This document shows, one piece after another, positions 25,242 to 33,200 of a stretch of DNA of 64,000 nucleotides. The notes below the pieces were generated by a model. It did no database searches. It saw nothing but the letters and a program-made list of their open reading frames with translations, and was not told the origin of the DNA. Source of the DNA: Arthrobacter crystallopoietes (GTDB lineage: Bacteria; Actinomycetota; Actinomycetes; Actinomycetales; Micrococcaceae); contig NZ_CP018863.1 of the NCBI RefSeq assembly GCF_002849715.1, positions 3,410,001 to 3,474,000 of the forward strand, in the 5' to 3' direction. A program made the position numbers and the translations under genes. Each line of letters begins with the position of its first letter. Position 1 is the stretch's first letter.

Positions 25242-25589
25242 TTACCGGAAGGTGTGCCGCCAGGCGCCGGGACCGTGCTGGACCACCGGGCGCAGCAGTT
25301 CACGACGGCGGGAGCCCCGGCGGCGCGATTTGCCGCCGGTTTCGTCCTCGGTAGAGGAGGACTGCAGCGCAAGAACGACGGCGGTCAGCGCCGCGAGTTC
25401 CTCGGCGCTGGGATTTCCCTTGGCAACAGTAAACAACGGAGCCTGCTCGGCCTGGGCCTCGGCTTCTGCATGCATGCGTTCCTCATTTCCGGACCAGCGC
25501 GTGGCGGTCTGGTCGGGGCTGGACCAGCGGGTATGGCCGGCGGCTGTGCCCGTCGGGCGGATGTGTGTCCTGACGTGAGCGGCGGTCAC
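25242..25589 (-). CDS. accE: Acyl-CoA carboxylase epsilon subunit
   Basis: A 115-residue small subunit that strengthens alpha-beta assembly in actinobacterial acyl-CoA carboxylases. Residues about 52-80 ([20 protein letters not shown]…) match the only well conserved part of the family; the N-terminal half is Ala/Glu-rich and the C-terminus basic. GTG 25589 overlaps the beta-subunit stop as GTGA, giving tight translational coupling. Met 39 ([10 protein letters not shown]) is a possible internal start that would give a more usual size of about 77 residues. Confidence 0.85.
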   Translation of the reverse strand: MTAAHVRTHIRPTGTAAGHTRWSSPDQTATRWSGNEERMHAEAEAQAEQAPLFTVAKGNPSAEELAALTAVVLALQSSSTEDETGGKSRRRGSRRRELLRPVVQHGPGAWRHTFR

Positions 25590-27181
25590 AGCGGGATGTT
25601 TCCGTGTTTCTTGTGCGGCATGGTGGCACGCTTGTCGCGCAGTGCCCGGAGCCCGCGGACAATCTGCAGTCGCGTGTCGGACGGCGCCACCACCGCGTCC
25701 AGGTAGCCGAGTTCGGCGGCCTGGTACGGATTGAGCAGTTCTTCCTCGTACTGGGTGACGATCTCCTGGCGGCGGGCTTCAACGTCTCCGCCTTCGGCCT
25801 GCACGGCGGCCAGATCCCGGCGGTAGAGAATGTTGACCGCGCCCTGGGCGCCCATGACGCCGATCTGGGCGGTGGGCCAGGCGATGTTCAGGTCCGCGCC
25901 GAGCTTCTTCGAGCCCATGACAATGTAGGCGCCCCCGTAGGCCTTGCGGGTGATGACGGTCAGCTTGGGCACGGTGGCTTCCGCGTAGGCGTAGAGCAGT
26001 TTCGCGCCGCGGCGGATAATGCCGTTGAACTCCTGGTCCTTGCCCGGCAGGAAGCCCGGGACGTCCACCAGCGTCAGGATGGGGATGTTGAACGCATCGC
26101 AATGCCGGACAAAACGGGCAGCCTTTTCCGAGGCGTTGATGTCCAGGGTGCCGGCGAACTGCATGGGCTGGTTGGCGACGACGCCAACGGTATGCCCCTC
26201 CACGCGGCCGTAGCCGATGATCACGTTCGGCGCGTAGAGGGACTGCATCTCCAGGAAGTGGCCGTCGTCCATCACATGCTCGATGACCGTGCGCATGTCG
26301 TACGGCTGGTTGGCCGAGTCCGGGATGAGCGTGTCCAGCTCAAGGTCCGCCTCGGTGGTCTCGAGCACCTCGTCGAAGTCCAGCAGCGGGGCTTCGGTCA
26401 GGTTGTTTGAAGGCAGGAAGTCCAGCAGCTCGCGGACGAACTCGATGGCGTCGGCTTCATCGGCGCCCAGGTAGGTGGCGGTGCCGGTGGTGGCGTTGTG
26501 CTGCCGGGCGCCGCCCAGGGTTTCCATGTCCACTTCCTCGCCGGTGACCGTCTTGATGACGTCCGGGCCGGTGATGAACATGTGCGAGGTCTTATCCACC
26601 ATGACCACGAAGTCCGTCAGCGCGGGGGAGTAGGCAGCACCGCCGGCACACGGGCCCATGATCAGGGAAATCTGGGGAACGACGCCGGAAGCGGCCACGT
26701 TGTTGCGGAAGATGTCCGCGAACATGGCCAGCGAGGCCACGCCTTCCTGGATGCGGGCGCCGCCGCCGTCGTTAATCCCGATGACCGGGCAGCCGTTGCG
26801 CAGCGCGAACTCCTGCACCTTGACAATCTTTTCGCCGTTGACCTGGCTCAGTGAACCGCCATAGACGGTGAAGTCCTGGCTGTAGAGCGCCACCAGCCGG
26901 CCGTCCACCGTGCCGTAGCCGCTGACCACGCCGTCGCCCAGCGGCTTCTTCTTCTCCATCCCGAAGGCGGTGGAGCGGTGCGTGGCCAGGGCGTCGAACT
27001 CCACGAAGGAGCCCTCGTCCACCAGCAGTTCAATGCGCTCGCGGGCGGTGTGCTTGCCGCGCGCATGCTGCTTTTCAATGGCTTCTGCGCCGGAGGGCTG
27101 CATGGCCTGGGCCTGGCGGCGGCGGAATTCCGCGATCTTGCCGGCAGTGGTCGACAGATCAAGATCTGTTTCGAGGCTCAT
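25586..27181 (-). CDS. accD5: Acyl-CoA carboxylase beta subunit (carboxyltransferase)
   Basis: A 531-residue biotin-dependent carboxyltransferase, transferring CO2 from biotin to propionyl- or acetyl-CoA. The crotonase-fold halves are clear: the N-terminal half has [18 protein letters not shown] and [21 protein letters not shown], and the C-terminal half [26 protein letters not shown] and [16 protein letters not shown], with the oxyanion-hole glycines present. Substrate choice depends on a single residue I cannot assign confidently. ATG 27181 is preceded by GGAG at 6 bases; the upstream frame to 27298 looks non-coding. It is co-translated with accE and divergent from birA. Confidence 0.95.
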   Translation of the reverse strand: MSLETDLDLSTTAGKIAEFRRRQAQAMQPSGAEAIEKQHARGKHTARERIELLVDEGSFVEFDALATHRSTAFGMEKKKPLGDGVVSGYGTVDGRLVALYSQDFTVYGGSLSQVNGEKIVKVQEFALRNGCPVIGINDGGGARIQEGVASLAMFADIFRNNVAASGVVPQISLIMGPCAGGAAYSPALTDFVVMVDKTSHMFITGPDVIKTVTGEEVDMETLGGARQHNATTGTATYLGADEADAIEFVRELLDFLPSNNLTEAPLLDFDEVLETTEADLELDTLIPDSANQPYDMRTVIEHVMDDGHFLEMQSLYAPNVIIGYGRVEGHTVGVVANQPMQFAGTLDINASEKAARFVRHCDAFNIPILTLVDVPGFLPGKDQEFNGIIRRGAKLLYAYAEATVPKLTVITRKAYGGAYIVMGSKKLGADLNIAWPTAQIGVMGAQGAVNILYRRDLAAVQAEGGDVEARRQEIVTQYEEELLNPYQAAELGYLDAVVAPSDTRLQIVRGLRALRDKRATMPHKKHGNIPL

Positions 27182-27411
27182 GAAATCTCCGGATTCTGCG
27201 CGCTTGGCGTTGCTGGTGGCGATGCTGGTGGCGGTCTCAGTGTGCCCGCGGGGAGGCGTTAAGTAGGTTTCGTACAAAAAGTCTGCCGACCGCGGCACTG
27301 TTTCACCAAGTCTAGTAAGCGTCGGTGGGTCAATAGCTGTAGCAATCCTACAATTTCGTGCGCAGACATTTTGCCGTCCGCGCGTCCGGTGCCTAAACGG
27401 GCTGCTCTGCG

Positions 27412-27417
27412 TAGGAT
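27412..27417 (+). promoter_or_regulatory. -10 element of birA (probable leaderless promoter)
   Basis: TAGGAT sits 6 bases before the birA ATG, the spacing expected for transcription starting at the start codon. The same bases could act as a weak ribosome-binding site (AGGATGGA), so the two explanations compete. The rest of the 240-bp gap to accD5 contains no gene. Confidence 0.45.
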
Positions 27418-27423
27418 GGATTC

Positions 27424-28311
27424 ATGAGCCAGAGTTTCTCCGACGTTGACCGACCGGCGCTGGATTTCGAAGGACTCAGCGATGCGCTCTGTGCTCCGCT
27501 GGGACCCTACCGGAAGCTGGAACTGGTGGAGTCCACCGGCTCCACGAACTCCGATCTGGCCACCAAGGCCGGCGGAGACAAAGTGGGCTTCTCCGATCTG
27601 AGCGTCCTGGTGGCTGAAGAGCAGACCCAGGGCCGCGGCCGGCTGGACCGGCAGTGGACCGCCCCGCCGCGTTCCTCCGTTATTGTCAGCGTGCTGCTGC
27701 GCCCGTTCAACCACGCCGGCAACCCGGTGCCCACGCAGAGTTACGGCTGGTTCTCGCTGCTGGCGGCCATGTCCCTGGCCGAGGCGCTGGGCGAGTACGC
27801 GCAGCTGGAGGCCAAGGTCAAGTGGCCCAATGACGTGCTGGTCAGCGGCCGGAAAATCTCGGGCATCCTCGCGCAGATGGTGAGCTACCCGGACGGCACG
27901 CCGCCCGCCGTCGTTATTGGCAGCGGCGTTAACGTGACCCTGGGCAAGGAGGATCTGCCCGTTCCCACGGCCACCTCCGTGGCGCTGGAAAAGGGCGCGA
28001 CGACGGACCGCACTATCCTGCTGATGTCCTACCTGCGGGTTTTTGCCCAGCGCTACCGCCAGTTCTGCAACGTCAACGGGGACCCGAAGGCGCAGTGGAA
28101 GGACGGCAGCAGCCTGCTGTCCCGGCTGCAGAAGGTCATGGTCACGCTCGGCCAGCAGGTGCGCGCGGAGCTGCCGAACGGCGGCGAGATCATCGGCGAG
28201 GCGTTCGGGCTGGACAGCTTCGGCGCGCTCAAGGTGCGTGAAGCGGACGGCACCGAACATGTAGTGTCCGCCGGCGACGTCGTACATCTGCGCCCCTACG
28301 AAGGTTCATGA
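27424..28311 (+). CDS. birA: Biotin--[acetyl-CoA-carboxylase] ligase
   Basis: A 295-residue biotin protein ligase that adenylates biotin and attaches it to the EAMKM lysine of the carboxylase alpha subunit. The biotin loop is EEQTQGRGRLDRQWTAPP, with VKWPNDVLVSGRKISGIL for ATP and biotin contacts and a C-terminal SH3-like domain (GEAFGLDSFGALKVREADG). No N-terminal HTH is present, so it is a group I ligase without repressor function, the usual actinobacterial form. It is next to accD5/accE, its functional partners, and is followed by the PH-domain gene at 37 bp. Confidence 0.95.
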   Translation: MSQSFSDVDRPALDFEGLSDALCAPLGPYRKLELVESTGSTNSDLATKAGGDKVGFSDLSVLVAEEQTQGRGRLDRQWTAPPRSSVIVSVLLRPFNHAGNPVPTQSYGWFSLLAAMSLAEALGEYAQLEAKVKWPNDVLVSGRKISGILAQMVSYPDGTPPAVVIGSGVNVTLGKEDLPVPTATSVALEKGATTDRTILLMSYLRVFAQRYRQFCNVNGDPKAQWKDGSSLLSRLQKVMVTLGQQVRAELPNGGEIIGEAFGLDSFGALKVREADGTEHVVSAGDVVHLRPYEGS

Positions 28312-28347
28312 TTTGCCCCACTCAACCACCCCGGTCCCGGAGCTGCG

Positions 28348-28932
28348 GTGCGGCTGAAACTGGACCCGGGGGAGCGTGTCATTGTCATAACCCGTCCCCA
28401 GGCGCGGCGCCTGTTCTGGCCTGCCGTGGCGTTCCTGCTGGTGCTGGCCGCCGGCGGTTTCGGCGCCGGCTGGCTGAGCCGGGAAGACCTGCCCGCGTGG
28501 CTGGTGGACTGGCGCGCGCCCTTGCTGCTGATCGGGCTGCTGCTGGCGGTGCTGCTGGCGGGCAAAATGTCCGTGCTGCCGCTGCTGCGCTGGCTGGGCA
28601 CCAGATACCTGCTCACCAACCGGCGGCTGATTGTCCGCCAGGGCTGGGGCAGGCGGCGCGAACACCAGCTGCTGCTGGCATCGATCTTCGGGCTGGCCAC
28701 CGAGCAGAGCGTGTTGCAGCGGATGCTGCGCAGCGGGCAGCTGCGGGCGGACGTGGGCTACGGGCGGTATTCGGTGCTGCCGGACGTGCCGGAGGTGGTC
28801 CGGTTCCGTTCACTGGTGGTGAAGGCCATCGAGGATCTGCCGCGGACTGCAATGTTCGATGGCGTAGACGTGGAAAGATTGCAGGAGATGGAATACGGCG
28901 AGGAAGGTTGGCAAGGCGATGACCAGCAATAG
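28348..28932 (+). CDS. PH domain-containing membrane protein
   Basis: A 194-residue protein. After a short basic cytoplasmic start (MRLKLDPGERVIVITRPQAR) two membrane helices lie at about 23-42 and 55-75, followed by a bacterial pleckstrin-homology domain (about 83-160) with the family signature RYLLTNRRLIVRQGWGRR. GTG 28348 has GGAG at 5-6 bases. The C-terminus is acidic. The gene overlaps the adenylate cyclase start by 14 bp, so the two are coupled. The function is unknown; PH proteins of this kind are found beside birA in relatives, as I recall. Confidence 0.85.
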   Translation: MRLKLDPGERVIVITRPQARRLFWPAVAFLLVLAAGGFGAGWLSREDLPAWLVDWRAPLLLIGLLLAVLLAGKMSVLPLLRWLGTRYLLTNRRLIVRQGWGRRREHQLLLASIFGLATEQSVLQRMLRSGQLRADVGYGRYSVLPDVPEVVRFRSLVVKAIEDLPRTAMFDGVDVERLQEMEYGEEGWQGDDQQ

Positions 28933-30064
28933 CGAGCAACGGGAACCGGAGCCGCTGACGCTGTCCATGCCCAGGATCGTGCCCAGGGAAGAGGTCCGCG
29001 CGGTCCAGGCGGATGTGCGCGAAGACCCGCAGCCGAACAAGGTGAACCGGCAGGCGGTCCGGGACCTGGAGGTGCGGCTGCTCGGTTCCGAACGGACCAT
29101 GCGCCGCCGCGAGGTGGCTGCCGGGGCTGGCGTGTCCCTGCTCTCGGCGCGCAAGATCTGGCGCGCGCTGGGTTTTGCCAACCTCGGCGACGAGGACGTG
29201 GCGTTCACACAGGCTGACCTGGAGGCGCTGACCACCATAATCGACATGGTCCGCGACGAGCGGCTGACCGAGGAAGCGGCCATCTCCATCACTCGCTCCA
29301 TCGGCCAGATGACGGACCGCATGGTGGTCTGGCAGGTGGAGGCCCTGGTGGAAGAAATGGTCCACCAGATGCGGATCACCGACGCCGAGGCCCGCAAGCG
29401 CCTGGTCACCGAACTGCCCAACCTGATCGAATCGCTGGAGAAGGTGCTGCTGTACTCCTACCGGCGCCAGCTCAACGCGGCGGTCGCGCGGCTGACCGTC
29501 CGGGCCGAGGCCGGCCTGGGTGCGGCCGGCGAGCACGACGACGATTCGATGCCGCTGCTGCGCGCCGTCGGGTTTGCGGACCTGGTCTCCTACACCAGCC
29601 TGTCCCGCCAGATGAACGAGAAGACGTTGGCCCAGCTGGTGCAGCGGTTCGAGAACAAGTGCGCCGAAATCATTTCCGTGGGCGGCGGCCGGCTGGTCAA
29701 GACAGTGGGCGATGAAGTGCTCTACCTGGCCTCCACACCGCACGCCGGCGCCGAGATTTCGCTGGCCCTGGCCAAGGCGATGGCCGAGGACGAGCTGCTT
29801 CCGTCAGCCCGGGTGGGCATGGTCTGGGGCGGCATCGTCTCCCGGCTCGGGGACATCTACGGTCCCACAGTGAACCTCGCCTCCCGGCTGACCGCCCTTG
29901 CGGAACCGGGCACGGTGCTGCTGGATTCGACCACCGCGGCCACGCTGGCCGGGGACGAACGCTTTGTGCTGATGCCGCAGAAGGTCCGCACCATCCGCGG
30001 CTTCGGCGAGATCCACCCGGTGACCCTGGCCCACGGCACGGGCACCGGCCTGATCGTGGACTGA
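28919..30064 (+). CDS. Class III adenylate/guanylate cyclase with N-terminal regulatory domain
   Basis: A 381-residue cyclase making cAMP. The N-terminal part (about 30-200) is a helical regulatory domain like that of mycobacterial Rv1264, which silences the enzyme at neutral pH. The catalytic domain (about 205-370) keeps both metal aspartates (GFADLVSYT and KTVGDEVLY), the adenine-specifying Lys in VKTVGDE with Asp in GDIYGP, and the transition-state Asn/Arg pair in VNLASRL, so it should be active. It overlaps the PH-protein gene by 14 bp. No membrane helix is seen. pH control is inferred from family resemblance. Confidence 0.9.
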   Translation: MTSNSEQREPEPLTLSMPRIVPREEVRAVQADVREDPQPNKVNRQAVRDLEVRLLGSERTMRRREVAAGAGVSLLSARKIWRALGFANLGDEDVAFTQADLEALTTIIDMVRDERLTEEAAISITRSIGQMTDRMVVWQVEALVEEMVHQMRITDAEARKRLVTELPNLIESLEKVLLYSYRRQLNAAVARLTVRAEAGLGAAGEHDDDSMPLLRAVGFADLVSYTSLSRQMNEKTLAQLVQRFENKCAEIISVGGGRLVKTVGDEVLYLASTPHAGAEISLALAKAMAEDELLPSARVGMVWGGIVSRLGDIYGPTVNLASRLTALAEPGTVLLDSTTAATLAGDERFVLMPQKVRTIRGFGEIHPVTLAHGTGTGLIVD

Positions 30065-30297
30065 TAGCGCCAGCGGGGTGGCGGGCTATTTTGCGGGACC
30101 CGCGGCACGCACGGCACGCGCGGCGCATGGGTAGTTGTGCCCATCGGTGGCGGTTTACCTCAATCGGTTAACCTGCCATAGTCGAACACGGACAAAACCG
30201 AAGATGAGGATCCTTGGCGCGCCCGGGCATCGCGGCCTGCGCGCAGGACCATAGCTGGACAATAACGGGGAAGAAACTACTTTGCGAAGGCAGCAGA
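30065..30297 (+). promoter_or_regulatory. Promoter region of the first giant surface-protein gene
   Basis: A 233-bp gap. It holds an inverted repeat ATGGGTA-GTTG-TGCCCAT (30127-30144, one mismatch) and a likely promoter TTTACC (30154-30159), 17 bp, CATAGT (30177-30182). The leader to the TTG start is about 110 bases. A related inverted repeat lies before the third giant gene at 44923-44946. Confidence 0.5.
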
Positions 30298-33200
30298 TTG
30301 TTTGGGCGTAACCGGCGCAGGAAAGCCGTCGCTTCGACCACCACTTTTTCGGTTGCCACCGCGCTGGTGGTTGGCGGCGCCCTGTACTACGAAGGCTTCC
30401 CTACGGCGGACGTCGACCTGAACGACGGCGGTGTCTGGGTCACCAACAACAGCGCCAACATGGTGGGCCATCTCAACTACCCTTCCAAAACGCTCGACGG
30501 CGGCTTCCTCGCCAACAGCACCGGCTTCGATGTGATGCAGAACGCCGGCACGGTCTTTATGGAAAACCGGGACCAGGCCATGCTGAGCCCGGTCGATGTA
30601 GCGGAGATGTCCCGCGGCGCCGAGCAGCAGCTGCCCGGCAGCGCCGACGTCAGTTTCGGCGAGGATCTGCTGGCCATCACGGACAAGGTCAAGGGCCAGG
30701 TCTTCATCAGCCCGGCGGCCGAACTGGCTTCCTTCAGCGAGGAAACCGCCGAACCCGTGGTCGCCGGCGCCAAGGGATCGGTGGCCACGGTCGCGCCGGA
30801 CGATACGGTCTTCGTCGCCAACCCGGACGCCAACGAAATCTACACTTACCGTGTGAACGACGACGGCGTGCCCGAACGGGTCGAAACGCAGTCCGCGGAG
30901 CACCTCGACGAGACCGGGGACGCACAGATTGCCGCCGTCGGCGACAAAGTGGTGGTGCTCGACGCCGAAGCCGGCACGGTTTTCCTGCCCGGCGGCCGGA
31001 GCGTGGAGCTGCCCGGACTGGACGGGGCCAAACTCCAGCAGAGCAGCAAGGGCAGCGACTTCGCCGCCATCGCCACCGAGACCGACCTGATCAAGCAGCC
31101 GCTGGACGGCTCCGAGGTCATCCGCACTCCGATTGAGGGCACCGGCACGCCCGCCGCGCCGGTCCAGCATAATGGCTGTTTGCACGCCGCGTGGTCCGGC
31201 GCCAACCACTACATTCGCGACTGCGGCAACGACGCCGACGACCTCGCCCAGCCGATCAAGGGCATCGGCTCCAACGCCTCGCTGGTGTTCCGGGTGAACC
31301 GCGACGTCGTCGTACTCAATGATGTCAACGCCGGCAACGTCTGGCTGGTGCTCGAAAACATGCAGCTGGTGGACAACTGGAGCGACCTGATTCCGCCGGA
31401 GCAGGAGAGCGACGAAGAGGACGAGGACTCCGCGGACGAGAACCCGATCAACACGCTGCCGGACCGGACCGAGGAGAACCGGCCGCCGGTGGCGCAGGAT
31501 GATGACTTCGGGGTCCGGGCCGGGCGCACCACCACGCTGACGATTCTGGACAATGATTCGGATCCCGACGGGGACGTGCTTACTGCGTCACTGAGCGGGA
31601 ATCCGCCGTCGGTCGGCACGGTCCAGAGCATTTACGAGAAGACCGGGCTGCAGATTGTCATCGACGCCGGCGCCTCGCCCGGCCGGCACAGCTTCGAGTA
31701 CGAGGTCAACGACGGCCGCGGCGGCACGGACACCGCCACCGTGAACATCACGGTCCGGGCCGAGGGCAGCAACGAGCCGCCGCAGGCGAAGCGCAAGACC
31801 AGCATCCTGCTCGAACAGGGCCGGGAAATCAGCCAGAACATCCTCACGGACTGGATGGACCCCGACGGCGACGACCTGTTCCTGGTCAGCGCCGAAAACA
31901 CCGCCGACGGCGATCTGGTGCGGACCCGGCCGGACGGGCTGCTAACGTTCCAGGACGTGGGCAAGACCTACGGCAAGAAGGAAGTGAAGATCCAGGTTTC
32001 GGACGGGACCGAGACGGTCAGCGGCACGCTCATCGTGGACGTGCGGCCGCCCGGGGCGTTGCCGCCGGTGGCGAACGCGGACCACTTCTTCACCACGGTG
32101 GGCCAGGAAATCCAGATCTCGCCGCTGAAGAATGACCTGGATCCCAACGGCGGGCAACTGCGCCTGGCCAAGGTCGAACCGGTGGGCAATGCCACCGCGG
32201 TGCCGGACTACGACGCGAACACCATCAAGTTCAGCGCCGAAACCCCGGGCGCCTACTACCTGACCTACCTGGTGACCAACGGCCCGTCCAGCTCCACCGG
32301 ACTGGTGCGGGTCGACGTCGGTGCTACCGCCGGCGACGGCGCGCCCGTGGCGGTGCGCGACGTGGCGCTGCTGCCGCAGAACGGTCAGGTGCTGGTGGAC
32401 GTGCTGGCCAATGACAATGACCCGGCCGGTGGGGTGCTGGTGGTCCAGGGCGTGGAATCCGGCGCCTCCGAGGTCAGCGTGGAGGTGCTCAACCACAACA
32501 TCCTGCGCGTCACCGATGTGAAGGGCCTGAACCAGCAGACCACCATCAAGTACACGGTCTCCAACGGGTTCGCGTCCGCCACCGGCGAGGTGAGCATCAT
32601 TTCCGTGCAGGGCCCTGACAAGCTGCTCCCGCCGCAGGCCGAGAATGACACCGCCACCGTGCGCGCCGGCGACGTGGTGACCGTGGATGTGCTGCACAAC
32701 GACAGCCACCCCAACAATGACGAACTGACCCTCGTGCCGGAACTGGCCGAGACCATGGACCAGGCCGACGGGGAGATCTTCACCGCGGAGAACTCCGTGC
32801 GCTTCATCGCCGGCGACACGGCCAAAACCGTGTACGCGGTGTACGAGGTGGTGGATTCGGCCGGACAGAAGGATTCGGCGGAGATCCGGATCAACATCAT
32901 CCCGCGCGATGACGAGTCCAACTCCCAGCCGGCCCCGAAGAACCTCGAGGCCCGCGTGATCGCCGGCTCCACCGTGCGCATTCCGATTCCGCTCAACGGT
33001 ATCGACCCGGACGGGGACTCCGTGTTCCTGCAGGGGATCGACCGCGCGCCGCAGCAGGGCGCCGCCGTCGCCGGCCCCAACTACATCGACTACACCGCCA
33101 GCGAGCAGGGCGCGGGCACGGACACCTTCACCTATCTGGTCAAGGACCGGCTCGGCGCCACCAACACGGCGACCGTGCTGGTGGGCATCGCCCCGGCGCA

